Shown: positions 1 to 9,907, numbered from the stretch's first letter. The stretch is DNA of 64,000 nucleotides from Dethiobacter sp. (GCA_018335875.1 JAGXRN010000018.1:1-64000), one strand, 5' to 3'. Made by a program: numbers and translations. The notes: generated from the letters alone by a model not told the origin.

Positions 1-1
1 C

Positions 2-274
2 AAAGAGGGTTATCTCCATCAACCAAAGGAGTTTAATTTTAAAGACAACCCGGATCATTTAAAATGGTTACATACCATTATTTCCAATGCTAAAGCCTAC
101 ATTGCCGGAACTTACCATGGTCTGGGACCGAGGCATTTACAGTCGTACTTGGATGAATATAGTTTCCGCTTTAATCGCAGAAAGTTCAAAGGCCAGCTGT
201 TTAACAGGTTGCTCAATGCCTGTGTATTAACAGATACTATCACTTACAATGAGCTTGTTGCCGTGTCTCCCTGA
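2..274 (+). mobile_element. IS1595/ISXO2-like transposase, C-terminal part (5' end outside window)
   Basis: Frame 2 reads KEGYLHQPKEFNFKDNPDHLKWLHTIISNAKAYIAGTYHGLGPRHLQSYLDEYSFRFNRRKF...VSP*, typical of the ISXO2-like transposase C-terminus. Confidence 0.8.
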
Positions 275-381
275 GGTAACTTGATACTCAGGTAATATTA
301 AGATCTTAGTTATTGACATATGACCATAACCTGTTTATAATTTAATTAATGAGCATATGTTTAAAACTAGGAGGCATTAAT

Positions 382-762
382 ATGATTATTGCAATACCCT
401 CAGATGATGGAAAAACGATTTCAGCCCATTTAGGGCACAGCCGAAACTTCATAATTTACGAAATAGCAGAGGGCGGCGCTCAAAAGAAAGAAGAGAGGCA
501 GCGCCAGGGCAGCCAGGCATGTGGATGCCACAGTAACGAACCGGAGGCAAGCAGCAACGGCCATACTACTCTTTTCGATGTGCTTAAAGATGTGGATCTG
601 GTTATAGCCGGAGGCATGGGTAAAAAGATGTTTGAAGAATTGTTATCCGCAGGCATAGTGGCCATCACTACTGATGAGACAGATTCTGAGACTGCTGTGA
701 AAAGCTATCTTGCCGGGACATTAAGAGGCGGCGGCGGCACATTGTGCGGCTGCAACCACTAA
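382..762 (+). CDS. NifX/NifB-like dinitrogenase iron-molybdenum cofactor family protein
   Basis: MIIAIPSDDGKTISAHLGHSRNFIIYEI...LVIAGGMGKKMFEELLSAGI; RBS aggagg before ATG 382 (track ORF starts upstream at 349). Confidence 0.8.
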   Translation: MIIAIPSDDGKTISAHLGHSRNFIIYEIAEGGAQKKEERQRQGSQACGCHSNEPEASSNGHTTLFDVLKDVDLVIAGGMGKKMFEELLSAGIVAITTDETDSETAVKSYLAGTLRGGGGTLCGCNH

Positions 763-770
763 TAAAATTC

Positions 771-806
771 AAAGAGGCCGTACAATGTACGCCCTCTTTT
801 TTTATT
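771..806 (+). terminator. Rho-independent terminator
   Basis: AAAGAGGCCGTAC-aat-GTACGCCCTCTTT followed by T tract. Confidence 0.8.
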
Positions 807-816
807 GCATAGGAAA

Positions 817-1208
817 TTATAAGTTGTATTTATGCTTCAAGCGAATAATTCTTTCCACACTCTCGTCGATTCTTTGTTCGCTCAAATCTCCTGCTTCAAC
901 CGCCTCATGAAGGGCGTCCAGAGCATCCTGCTGCAGCTTGTAAATATGAGAAATCAGCAGGATGTCCGCTCCTGCTTTAACCGCCTCCAGGGCGGCTTCT
1001 TTTATGCCGTAATGTCTTGTGATGGCTCCCATTTCCAGGTCGTCTGTGATAATGACACCGTTAAATCCCAGCTCCTCGCGTAAAAGTCCTGTCAGTATAG
1101 CAGGCGACAGCGTAGCCGGCCTGCCGCTGTCATCTATCTTAGAATACCTGATATGGGCTGTCATTACAGCGTCTGCCCCGGCTTTTATTGCCTCTCTAAA
1201 CGGTTTCA
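817..1208 (-). pseudogene. 5'-truncated GH3 beta-N-acetylhexosaminidase (NagZ-like), duplicate of the 3' end of the gene at 11877-13049
   Basis: IKAGADAVMTAHIRYSKIDDSGRPATLSPAILTGLLREELGFNGVIITDDLEMGAI... nearly identical to the C-terminus of ORF 11877-13049; homology stops at ~1208. Confidence 0.85.
845..1208. repeat. 364-bp direct repeat, left copy (right copy 11908-12271)
   Basis: Gap-free alignment at constant offset 11,063 with roughly ten substitutions by eye. Confidence 0.9.
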
Positions 1209-1240
1209 TACTATTGCATAATTTCATCACTTGGATTTTT

Positions 1241-1256
1241 GTTGCTGTAATGCAAC
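1241..1256. promoter_or_regulatory. Candidate upstream activating sequence, distal: GTTGC-TGTAAT-GCAAC
   Basis: Perfect 5-bp arm palindrome with 6-bp spacer; centre 163.5 bp upstream of the -24 GG at 1412. Confidence 0.6.
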
Positions 1257-1308
1257 AGGACAATTATCTATGTATCTTGGCGCTTTTCTTATCTCGACCC
1301 GGAAAATC

Positions 1309-1324
1309 GTTGCATATTTGCAAC
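1309..1324. promoter_or_regulatory. Candidate upstream activating sequence, proximal: GTTGC-ATATTT-GCAAC
   Basis: Same palindrome as 1241-1256 and 4478-4493. Confidence 0.6.
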
Positions 1325-1409
1325 GCTAGAGCCGGATTGCAAGGCTGTTGCCCTGCTGCCGGCTCTAGTTCTCCCAGTAATTACGGTCTTTTTTCATAAT
1401 TATAAACTG

Positions 1410-1426
1410 TTGGCATAACATTTGCG
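1410..1426 (+). promoter_or_regulatory. Sigma-54 (-24/-12) promoter TTGGCATAACATTTGCG
   Basis: GG(1412-1413)-N10-GC(1424-1425) with TTGGCA and TTGC context. Confidence 0.75.
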
Positions 1427-1557
1427 TATCTTATAGATAGTTCTGTCTACTGACCAACCGGAGGTGATAAGGCTTATTTAGCTCTTTGCCGGCTCCACTG
1501 TATTAAATGGAACCGACGAACAAAGCATCAATATGATCGAAAGGAGGTTTTGTTAGA

Positions 1558-2871
1558 ATGTACGCAAAATACTGGGATGAAAAATTGGAAACCATGTCAA
1601 GGGAACAGATACGGGACATGCAGCTAAAACTCCTTAAAGAAACGCTGCATCTCGCTTCCAGTCAATCACCCTACTACAGAAAAAGCTTTGACGAACACAG
1701 TATAAGTGCCCAAGACTTACGGCGCCTGGATGACATCAGTAAATTTCCCTTCATCAACAAAGTCACGCTTCGCCAGAGACAGGAGGAAACTCCGCCCTTC
1801 GGAGACCTGGTCTGCGTGCCGGAAGAAAAAATGGTCTATCTTTCCGCCTCCAGCGGCTCCACCGGCGTGCCTACCGCTTCTCCTTTCACTTGCGGCGATT
1901 TTGACGATTGGCAGGACTATGAGGCTCGCCTCTTCTGGTCTTCGGGCATGAGACCCACTGACCGTTACTGCCATGCTCTCAATTTCACTCTGTTCGTGGG
2001 CGGCCCCGATGTTATCGGCGCCCAGAAGCTGGGAGCGCTGTGCATCTGGGCAGGCACCATACCGTCAGAGCGCCTGCTCACGATTTTTCAACAATGGGGT
2101 ATCACCGTTACCTGGACCACGCCATCTTATGCCTGGTACCTTGGAGAAACCGCTCTCAGCATGGGGATTGACCCTGCAAAAGACCTGAACATCAAAAAGA
2201 TTTTTGTTGCCGGCGAACCGGGCGGCTCAATTCCGGAGACGCGGCAGCGCATTGAAGAACTGTGGGGAGCTGATCTTTATGATTATTACGGCCTCTCCGA
2301 CATATTCGGCGCCTGCGCCGGTATGTGTGAGGCAAGGGACGGCCTTCACTGGGCGGAAGACCATATCCTGGTAGAAGTGATTGACCCCGACACCGGGGAA
2401 GAACTGCCCGAAGGTGAGCGAGGAGAACTGGTCCTCACTTCCCTGAAAAAGAGCGCGCGCCCGCTTATTCGTTTCCGTACCGGGGATATTGTCTCTTATA
2501 CAACAGAACGTTGTGACTGCGGCCGCACACACCTGCGCCTGCACGGTATTCACGGACGCCTCGACGACATGCTGATTATCCGTGGGGTTAACGTTTTTCC
2601 CAGTGACATCGAGGTCGTGGCGCGTAAAAATTCCAACCTGACCGGTGAATTCCGCCTGGTAGTCACAGAAGAAAAGCACCTGGCCGTCCTTACTGTGGAA
2701 GTTGAGCACAGCGCCGGATGTAAAGTTGACCTCAAAACATTGGAAGACCAGGTTGTCTCCAGCTGCTACAACACAGTAGGTATCCGGCCAAAAGTCCGTA
2801 TCCTGCCCCCTGACACGCTGCCGCGGGCAACCCATAAAGCAAAACGGGTTGTAGACGAGCGAGCGAAGTAA
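1558..2871 (+). CDS. Phenylacetate-CoA ligase-like (PaaK-family) AMP-forming acyl-CoA ligase
   Basis: SASSGSTGVPT, YYGLSDIFG, RFRTGDIV, GRLDDMLIIRGVNVFPSDIE motifs; RBS aaaggaggt. Confidence 0.85.
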   Translation: MYAKYWDEKLETMSREQIRDMQLKLLKETLHLASSQSPYYRKSFDEHSISAQDLRRLDDISKFPFINKVTLRQRQEETPPFGDLVCVPEEKMVYLSASSGSTGVPTASPFTCGDFDDWQDYEARLFWSSGMRPTDRYCHALNFTLFVGGPDVIGAQKLGALCIWAGTIPSERLLTIFQQWGITVTWTTPSYAWYLGETALSMGIDPAKDLNIKKIFVAGEPGGSIPETRQRIEELWGADLYDYYGLSDIFGACAGMCEARDGLHWAEDHILVEVIDPDTGEELPEGERGELVLTSLKKSARPLIRFRTGDIVSYTTERCDCGRTHLRLHGIHGRLDDMLIIRGVNVFPSDIEVVARKNSNLTGEFRLVVTEEKHLAVLTVEVEHSAGCKVDLKTLEDQVVSSCYNTVGIRPKVRILPPDTLPRATHKAKRVVDERAK

Positions 2872-3018
2872 GACTAATGCCGAAAGGAGGCGTCTGCCGA
2901 AGAGGAGATCTAGCCTGATTTAAAAGGCAGGACTAACACGCGTGAGGAAAAGTCTTAATTAAGTACTCAGAATATTTGATATATTCTGATACAACGATTA
3001 CAAGGAGGTCTTCAGTGT

Positions 3019-4395
3019 ATGTCTAAATACGCTCTCAAGGGCAAGCGGCCGTATGGGGCTGAGCAGCCTTATACCGGCGGTAAACTTAAGTTTCGTATTC
3101 CTTTTATTCATTATCCTTTTGAGTTTCCTGATGCCGTCCAGGGCGCGATACTATGCGTGGTGCCCATGGGGATTACGGCCGCCATGACCGAGGTGCTGGG
3201 CATTCCTTTTGAAATCGCCATTGCCATGGTAATTCTTAATAACTTTATGTATCTTCTCCATACCCATTTCGGCGACCCTGCGGTGGCAGGGTGGATTACA
3301 CCCGGTATCCCTCTTTACATCGCTTTTCTGACCACATTTGAACCGGGTCTGGCAAGAATTCACGCCTTGATCGCCCTGCAGCTTACCGTCGGTCTTATAT
3401 TCCTTGTCCTGGGAGTCACGGGGCTGGCAAAAAAAGTTGTGGACGCGGTGCCAATGTCCGTGAAAGCCGGCATCCTGCTGGGGGCAGCCTTTGCCTCTTT
3501 AATGGGCGAATTCAGGGCAGGCGGTCGCGTCTTCCAGTTCCCCATTGCCCTGATCCTGGGTCTTTTTGTTTCTTTCTTCATGCTTTTCTCCAACTCCACG
3601 GCAGAACTGCGTAAACGTTACAGCATTTTTCGCTTTATCGCGGCCTACGGCATAGCCATTCCTTTTCTTCTCTCTTATGTGGTTGGCATTATAGTCGGCG
3701 AAGTTGGTGTACCTTCAATCCAATGGAGCTTCACACCAATGCCGTTGGGTCAGATGGTATCCACCCTCTCGCCTTTCAGTATCGGCTTCCCCTCCTTCAG
3801 CGTCTTTGTGGCCGCCCTGCCCCTGGCTTTTGCGGCTTACATCATTGCCTTTGGTGACACACTGGTGGCAGCCGGATTGCTTAAAGCCGCTGACGAGAAA
3901 CGCCAGGACGAAAAAGTGATCTGGGAACCCAATCGTAACCATATAATCACCGCAGTCCGCAACCTTTCCGAGGGTTTTCTGTTCCCTTACCTGCCACTGG
4001 CCGGTCCCCAGTGGGCAGGCGGCCAGGCCCTGGTTGCGAACCGCTACATGAACAGTACTGAAAAGGAAGAGGAAACATACTGGGGAGGTGCCACCTCGAT
4101 TTTCTGGGGGATGAGCATTGCACTGCTGCTCGGCCCGCTGGTAACTTTCTTCCGTCCCGGTCTGGCCATCGGACTTTCGCTGACATTGCTGCTTCAGGGC
4201 TACCTTTGCGGTTACCTGGCCATGTCCATGGTCAAAGACAACCTTCAGCGCGGCATTGCCATGGTGATGGGCGTCATGATTGCCACCCAGGGCGCTGCCT
4301 GGGGATTGGGCATCGGCCTTGGTCTTTACCTCGCGCTTGAACGCAACTGGTTTAAAGATGTGCCTGAAGAAGCTGAAGTAAAAGCCCAGGCATAA
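3019..4395 (+). CDS. Polytopic membrane permease (xanthine/uracil or sulfate-permease-like fold)
   Basis: 458 aa with many hydrophobic segments; RBS aaggagg; family placement uncertain. Confidence 0.6.
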   Translation: MSKYALKGKRPYGAEQPYTGGKLKFRIPFIHYPFEFPDAVQGAILCVVPMGITAAMTEVLGIPFEIAIAMVILNNFMYLLHTHFGDPAVAGWITPGIPLYIAFLTTFEPGLARIHALIALQLTVGLIFLVLGVTGLAKKVVDAVPMSVKAGILLGAAFASLMGEFRAGGRVFQFPIALILGLFVSFFMLFSNSTAELRKRYSIFRFIAAYGIAIPFLLSYVVGIIVGEVGVPSIQWSFTPMPLGQMVSTLSPFSIGFPSFSVFVAALPLAFAAYIIAFGDTLVAAGLLKAADEKRQDEKVIWEPNRNHIITAVRNLSEGFLFPYLPLAGPQWAGGQALVANRYMNSTEKEEETYWGGATSIFWGMSIALLLGPLVTFFRPGLAIGLSLTLLLQGYLCGYLAMSMVKDNLQRGIAMVMGVMIATQGAAWGLGIGLGLYLALERNWFKDVPEEAEVKAQA

Positions 4396-4408
4396 TAAGA
4401 TAAGAGAC

Positions 4409-4446
4409 AATTAAAGGAGGCTCCGTCGGGGCCTCCTTTAATTAAG
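4409..4446 (+). terminator. Rho-independent terminator after permease
   Basis: AATTAAAGGAGGC-N9-GCCTCCTTTAATT, 13-bp perfect stem. Confidence 0.75.
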
Positions 4447-4477
4447 TGTTGCGTTATTGCAGTATATCAGGATATTT

Positions 4478-4493
4478 GTTGCGCTCACGCAAC
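4478..4493. promoter_or_regulatory. Candidate UAS, distal: GTTGC-GCTCAC-GCAAC
   Basis: Same palindrome as upstream of 1558; centre 163.5 bp from the -24 GG at 4649. Confidence 0.6.
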
Positions 4494-4557
4494 AGGGACT
4501 GGCAACCCCGTAAGTGCCTGCCGGCAAAGCTTTTAGCCCTGCTGAACCTGATATTAC

Positions 4558-4573
4558 GTTGCATATAGTCAAC
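4558..4573. promoter_or_regulatory. Candidate UAS, proximal, imperfect: GTTGC-ATATAG-TCAAC
   Basis: One mismatch from the GTTGC-N6-GCAAC palindrome. Confidence 0.45.
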
Positions 4574-4646
4574 ACTTCTGCTTTATGCCAATTTGTAGAC
4601 AGGCAATCAACCGGCTATATTCATGCAAATAAACTAAAATAATTTC

Positions 4647-4663
4647 TTGGCAGCAAACTTGCA
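4647..4663 (+). promoter_or_regulatory. Sigma-54 (-24/-12) promoter TTGGCAGCAAACTTGCA
   Basis: GG(4649-4650)-N10-GC(4661-4662). Confidence 0.75.
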
Positions 4664-4737
4664 ACAGAGTTATATAGGGACATTGAGTCCCCTATTCCGC
4701 AAAAATCAAACCACGCAAAAGAAAGGGGCATAAGATT

Positions 4738-5883
4738 ATGGATTTTAGGTTTAACGAAGAACAGGAGATGTTGCGAAAAGCAGCCCGTGAATTCGCCGAG
4801 GAAGTTCTTGCACCCAGGGCAGAGGAAATTGAGGAAAACGATGAAATCCCTACCGAGATTTTCAAAGAAATGGCCGAAAGAGATTTTTTTGCGGTAACCG
4901 TCCCCGAAGAATACGGCGGCTTGGGGCTGGGCCACGTGGCCCGCATGATTATCCTGGAAGAAATCAGCCGTGTATCGGCTGCTGTAGCCATGATGCTGCA
5001 GGTTTTCCACCTGGGGATCCATCCCCTCATAACTTTCGGTAGTGAAGAACAGAAACAAAAATATCTGCCTGACCTGGCAGCGGGCAAAATATTGGCCACA
5101 GTTGCCATTACGGAGGCCACAGGCGGGTCAGACCCAACCGGTATTCAGACTACGGCTCGTCCGGATGGGGACGGCTATATCCTGAACGGGCGCAAAGTAT
5201 TCATCACCGGCGCCAAAGTTGCTGACATCGCCGTTATACTGGCCAAAATGAATGATGACCCGGGAGTCTTCAGCGCTTTTATCGCTGAGAAGGGGATGCA
5301 GGGCTACCGCAGCGGGCGCACTGAAGTTAAAATGGGACTTAAAGGCAGCGATACCGGCGATATTATCCTTGAAGACTGCCGTATCCCAAAAGAAAACCTA
5401 CTGGGCAACCCGGGAGCGGGCCTTAAGATTTCACTGAACGCCGTGGGAGAGGTGGGGCGCGCCGGCATGACAGGCTGCGCCATGGGACTCATAACCGCCT
5501 GCATCGAGGCTTCTGTCAGTTTTGCCGGCCAGCGGGTGCTCGGCGGCAAGCCCATCAGCAAACTGCAGGGCATCCAGTGGAAACTGGCCGAGATGTTCGC
5601 CGACCTTGAGGCCAGCCGTCTTATGGGCTATCGGGCAGCCGCCTTAAAAGACGCGGGACAGCCCTGTGATGCGGAGTTTGCCACATCCAAGTACTTCTCG
5701 TGTGAGGCAGCCGTGCGTGTGGCTAAACTGGCATGCGATATCCACGGTGCGTACGGCTACATGAAAGAATACCCTGTCCAGCGTTATTTGCGTGATGCGC
5801 ACCTGATGATACCCTCGGCAGGCACTTCCGACATTATGAAACTTGTCATGGCCAGGACAGTCATGAAGAGATACGCCGTCTAG
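4738..5883 (+). CDS. Acyl-CoA dehydrogenase
   Basis: MDFRFNEEQEMLRKAAREFAEE...AITEATGGSDPTGIQTTA...DIHGAYGYMKEYPVQRYLRDA. Confidence 0.95.
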   Translation: MDFRFNEEQEMLRKAAREFAEEVLAPRAEEIEENDEIPTEIFKEMAERDFFAVTVPEEYGGLGLGHVARMIILEEISRVSAAVAMMLQVFHLGIHPLITFGSEEQKQKYLPDLAAGKILATVAITEATGGSDPTGIQTTARPDGDGYILNGRKVFITGAKVADIAVILAKMNDDPGVFSAFIAEKGMQGYRSGRTEVKMGLKGSDTGDIILEDCRIPKENLLGNPGAGLKISLNAVGEVGRAGMTGCAMGLITACIEASVSFAGQRVLGGKPISKLQGIQWKLAEMFADLEASRLMGYRAAALKDAGQPCDAEFATSKYFSCEAAVRVAKLACDIHGAYGYMKEYPVQRYLRDAHLMIPSAGTSDIMKLVMARTVMKRYAV

Positions 5884-5914
5884 CTACTAATAACCTGCCG
5901 GGGAGGAGATATAA

Positions 5915-6721
5915 ATGAGCTTAAGGATAGCCGTGCTGCTTAAATCCGTACCTGACCCTAAGCTTTGGCACAGAGTAACCATCGATCCCGTCACCAGGAC
6001 GCTGCGCAAGGAAGGTATCCCCCGGGTAATCAGCCCGCTTGACCGCAATGCGCTGGAGGCAGCGGCATCGCTGAAAGAAAAGCACGGCGGCGAAGTCACT
6101 GTTATCTGCATGGGATCATCCGGTGCAAAAGAAAATTTGCGGGAAGCTCTGGCTCTCGGTGCCGATAGGGCAGTGTTCCTTTCCGGCGGGACTTTTGGTG
6201 GGGCCGATTCCCTGGCTACCGCCAGGGCTTTGTCCGCCGCATTGCAAAAACTTGGCATTCCTGACCTTATCTTTTGCGGCGCTGTCAGTTACTACGGCAG
6301 CACAGGTCAGGTGGGCCCGCAGGTTGCACAAATGCTTGGCATCAATCATTTCAGTTCCGCTAGAAAGTTTGTATACGATGGAAATATGCTGACAGTGGAG
6401 TCTGTTACCGACGGAGGTGTCCTGGTGGCCAGAGGGCGGCTCCCCCTGCTGCTGACTGTGCTGAGGGAGGCAAACAAGCCGCGCGGCTTGCGCCTCTCAG
6501 AGACTGTCAAAGCGCGCAGGAAAGAAATACTGGAGTGGTCTCCCGCGGACCTGCCTGTCTCCGGCGCGCAGCTTGGCCTTGAAGGTTCAGGCACACGGAT
6601 GATAGACCTGCTCCCTCCCACACCGGGAAAAGACGCTGAAATTATTGAGGGCGAACCTGAGGTCGTGGCACGGGAGATTTTAAGGAAAATAAGCGTCTGG
6701 ACCTGCGGGACAGGAGGTTAA
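5915..6721 (+). CDS. etfB: Electron transfer flavoprotein, beta subunit
   Basis: VLLKSVPDPK...VTVICMGSSGAKENLREALALGADRAVFL. Confidence 0.9.
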   Translation: MSLRIAVLLKSVPDPKLWHRVTIDPVTRTLRKEGIPRVISPLDRNALEAAASLKEKHGGEVTVICMGSSGAKENLREALALGADRAVFLSGGTFGGADSLATARALSAALQKLGIPDLIFCGAVSYYGSTGQVGPQVAQMLGINHFSSARKFVYDGNMLTVESVTDGGVLVARGRLPLLLTVLREANKPRGLRLSETVKARRKEILEWSPADLPVSGAQLGLEGSGTRMIDLLPPTPGKDAEIIEGEPEVVAREILRKISVWTCGTGG

Positions 6722-6725
6722 TTAA

Positions 6726-7712
6726 ATGATCGCACAAAATAATGTCTGGGTTTATGCGCAGGAGACCCGCGGCGGGATTGCCGGTGTGACTCTTGAACTT
6801 CTGGGTGAAGGCCGCCGCCTTGCTGACCGGTTGTCTGTTAAACTGACCGCAGTACTCTGCGGAGAAAAAGTAGCAGGCCTTACCGGTTGCTTATTCGCAG
6901 CCGGCGCCGACACTGTCATTCTTGTGGAAAATCCCTCCCTTCATTACTATAATGCAGCCTGTTTTGGGCATTGCCTCGAAGGTCTGGCCCGGCGCTATCA
7001 TCCACAGATCTTTCTCTTCGGCGCTACGCAACAAGGAAAAGATCTGGCCGCCGTTACAGCAGCGCGTTTAAATGCAGGGCTGACCGCACACTGTACTGCT
7101 TTCGAGCTGGATGACGGAGGCCGCCTGAGGCAGATGGTACCCGCCTTTGGCGGCAGGTGTGTCTTTGTCTCCACCGGCTTTCCACAGATGGCCACCGTCG
7201 CCCCCGGCGTATTCCAAAGACCTGACTTGGACTGGGAACGCCGCGGAGAAGTGGTGCGTGAGCAATTCACCGGGGATGGCAACACAGCCGTCAAAGTGCT
7301 GAATTTTTTACCGTCACCCCGGGCCGAAAAGGGATTGGCGGATGCTGCTGTGATTGTGGCCGCCGGCGCCGGTGTGGGCGGTTCTGAAGGCTATGCATTG
7401 GTCGAAGAGCTGGCCGCTCTCCTGAATGGCGTTATGGGGGCAACCCGTCCCGCTGTCGATGAAGGGTGGGCTCTCGAAGAACAGATGATAGGCCAAAGCG
7501 GCTGCAACGTCCATCCCAAACTCTATATCGCCGTTGGTGTCTCAGGAGACCAGCTTCATCTGAGCGGGGTAAAAGATCCTGACGTTTTCATAGCAATCAA
7601 TAAGGACCGCCAGGCAAATATTTTTCGTCATGCACACTACGGAGTTATCGCCGACTTTAAGCTGATAATTCCAAGATTGATCGATTTGCTCAAAAGCCGA
7701 ACACATATATAA
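6726..7712 (+). CDS. etfA: Electron transfer flavoprotein, alpha subunit
   Basis: C-terminal FAD domain AAGAGVGGSEGYALVEELAALL...IGQSGCNVHPKLYIAVGVSGDQLHLSGVKDPDVFIAINKD. Confidence 0.9.
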   Translation: MIAQNNVWVYAQETRGGIAGVTLELLGEGRRLADRLSVKLTAVLCGEKVAGLTGCLFAAGADTVILVENPSLHYYNAACFGHCLEGLARRYHPQIFLFGATQQGKDLAAVTAARLNAGLTAHCTAFELDDGGRLRQMVPAFGGRCVFVSTGFPQMATVAPGVFQRPDLDWERRGEVVREQFTGDGNTAVKVLNFLPSPRAEKGLADAAVIVAAGAGVGGSEGYALVEELAALLNGVMGATRPAVDEGWALEEQMIGQSGCNVHPKLYIAVGVSGDQLHLSGVKDPDVFIAINKDRQANIFRHAHYGVIADFKLIIPRLIDLLKSRTHI

Positions 7713-7804
7713 TTGACAGTTCTAAATTTGTCTGCTAACCTGAAATTATACCCTTCCCGGTCTTCTGTTTCCGATGATACAGGGAAAAGAAAGGAGCGAC
7801 AGAT

Positions 7805-9907
7805 GTGACTGTAAGAAGTGCCCTGATGGACACCACCGTAAGAGATGTAATGAGTGAAAACCCGGTTACTCTTTCACCAAACAGCACGATAAGGGATGCA
7901 GGGGAAATTTTCCGCAGGTTTTCCATCGACGGCATCCCGGTAGTCGATACCGAACACCTTGTAATGGGCATGTATACCAAGTCGCACATGATCAACTCGC
8001 TGATGGAAGGCAAAAATTGTGAATCACCCATTGGAGAGTACATGGCCCGTGATGTGTTGTGCATAAAGCCGGAGCGTTCGGTCTACGATATCTGTCTGCT
8101 TCCTGTAAAGAGACTGCCTGTGGTGGACGGGGACGGCAAACTGGTGGGCATCATCACCAAGACCGATTTGATAAAAGTCTTTTCCGCCGACGTCAGGTTT
8201 ATCAAGGAGCGTCTGGCGACAATTATCGAATCTACCCACAATGGAATAGTTGCCATTGACGCCAACGGCAGTGTCTTCACTTTTAACTCGGCTGCTGAAA
8301 AAATACTGGAAATTCCGGCTAAAGAGGTCATCGGCCGCTTCATCAATGATCTTCCTGCCGACATCGGCCTCTTCAGTGTCCTCACCAGCGCCAGGCCGGA
8401 AGCAGGAGAACAGGTCACCGTGGGTAAAAAAACACTTTTGATCAACAGGACACCCATACTTAAAGACAGTGAAGTTATCGGCGCTGTCGGCGTTTTTCAG
8501 GACATATCGGAAGTCGATAAAATCTCCAGGCAGATGGATTCGTTTAAACGACTGAGCTGCGAACTCCAGGCCATAATCGAATCATCTTATGACGGTATCT
8601 GCGTAACCGAGGCAGACGGTAAAATTGAGCATCTTAATTCAGCTTATGAGCGGCTGATAGGTATCTGCAGGGAAGAACTTATCGGGAAGCCTTTCGGTGA
8701 AGACCTTACTGACATGGTTAAGCAACAGAAAAAAGCTGTGACACTGGTGCAAAAGACTGCCACAGGCAAGCAGGTCCTCATTACAGGCAACCCTCTTCTC
8801 GATGGGGACAGCCGGCGCTTGCTCAAGATTGTGACCAACGTGAGAGACATCACCGAATTAAGCCGCCTCAAGCAGGAACTCGACAACTCCAGGGAACTGC
8901 AGGAAAGATACAGCAGCGAGCTGGACTATCTCCGTGGCGAACACACCCGGCATGACAATATTGTAGCCAAACACCCCCGGATGAAAAATGTGATTGAGCA
9001 GGCCATGCGCGCTGCCGCTTTTGACTCCACTGTACTGCTGCTCGGTGAAACAGGTGTGGGTAAAGAGCTGTTTTCCAAGCTCATTCACGGTAATTCAGAG
9101 CGTCGGGACGGTCCTTTTATTAAAGTAAACTGTTCAGCAATCCCGGAGCAGTTGATAGAATCTGAACTGTTCGGCTATGCGCCCGGCGCCTTTACCGGGG
9201 CAAACAAAAACGGTAAACCGGGTATGTTCGAGCTGGCGTACAAAGGCACAATTTTCCTTGATGAAATCGCTGAACTGCCGCTGTCCCTCCAGGCCAAGCT
9301 GCTGCGCGTCCTGCAAGAACGTGAAATCTTAAAGGTGGGCGGGGTAAACCCGCAGAAAGTTGATGTCCGTATTATCGCCGCTACCAACAAGGACCTGGAA
9401 ATAATGGTGGAAGGCGGAAAATTCCGCAATGACCTTTTTTATCGGCTGAATGTAATCCCGCTGACTATTCCTCCCCTGCGTGAGCATAAGGAGGATATAC
9501 CTCTTTTAATCTACACTTTTATGAAAAAGTTCAACAGCCAGTGGGGAATCGATAAAAAGCTGACACAGGCTGTTGTCGATTCCCTCATGGACTATGACTG
9601 GCCCGGCAATATCCGTGAACTGGAACACATACTGGAGAGAATACTGGTAATGTCAAAAGATGAAACAATCAGGGTTGAAGACCTTCCTAAATCTTTACGG
9701 GGAAACGGAGTTTTTAGCAGCGCGCAGGAATTTGCGGAAAAAAACATTAAAATTCTGCCCCTCAGGGAAGCCGTGGATGTACTGGAAAGAAACCTGATCG
9801 AACGCGCCATCGAGCAGTGTGGCAGTATCCGCAAAGCTGCAAAAGTGCTGGAGGTTGACCCATCAACAGTGGTGCGAAAAATCGAACGCCTCAACGCCAG
9901 GTACTAG
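7805..9907 (+). CDS. Sigma-54-dependent transcriptional activator with tandem CBS, two PAS, AAA+ and Fis-type HTH domains
   Basis: CBS pair at N-terminus; LLLGETGVGKELFSKLIH, ESELFGYAPGAFTGA, GTIFLDEI; HTH GSIRKAAKVLEVDPSTVVRKIERL; GTG start. Confidence 0.95.
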   Translation: MTVRSALMDTTVRDVMSENPVTLSPNSTIRDAGEIFRRFSIDGIPVVDTEHLVMGMYTKSHMINSLMEGKNCESPIGEYMARDVLCIKPERSVYDICLLPVKRLPVVDGDGKLVGIITKTDLIKVFSADVRFIKERLATIIESTHNGIVAIDANGSVFTFNSAAEKILEIPAKEVIGRFINDLPADIGLFSVLTSARPEAGEQVTVGKKTLLINRTPILKDSEVIGAVGVFQDISEVDKISRQMDSFKRLSCELQAIIESSYDGICVTEADGKIEHLNSAYERLIGICREELIGKPFGEDLTDMVKQQKKAVTLVQKTATGKQVLITGNPLLDGDSRRLLKIVTNVRDITELSRLKQELDNSRELQERYSSELDYLRGEHTRHDNIVAKHPRMKNVIEQAMRAAAFDSTVLLLGETGVGKELFSKLIHGNSERRDGPFIKVNCSAIPEQLIESELFGYAPGAFTGANKNGKPGMFELAYKGTIFLDEIAELPLSLQAKLLRVLQEREILKVGGVNPQKVDVRIIAATNKDLEIMVEGGKFRNDLFYRLNVIPLTIPPLREHKEDIPLLIYTFMKKFNSQWGIDKKLTQAVVDSLMDYDWPGNIRELEHILERILVMSKDETIRVEDLPKSLRGNGVFSSAQEFAEKNIKILPLREAVDVLERNLIERAIEQCGSIRKAAKVLEVDPSTVVRKIERLNARY

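Noticed and set aside
4448-4463. GTTGC-GTTATT-GCAGT as a further activator site
   Set aside because: Only one intact half-site and a badly matched second half; too weak to count.
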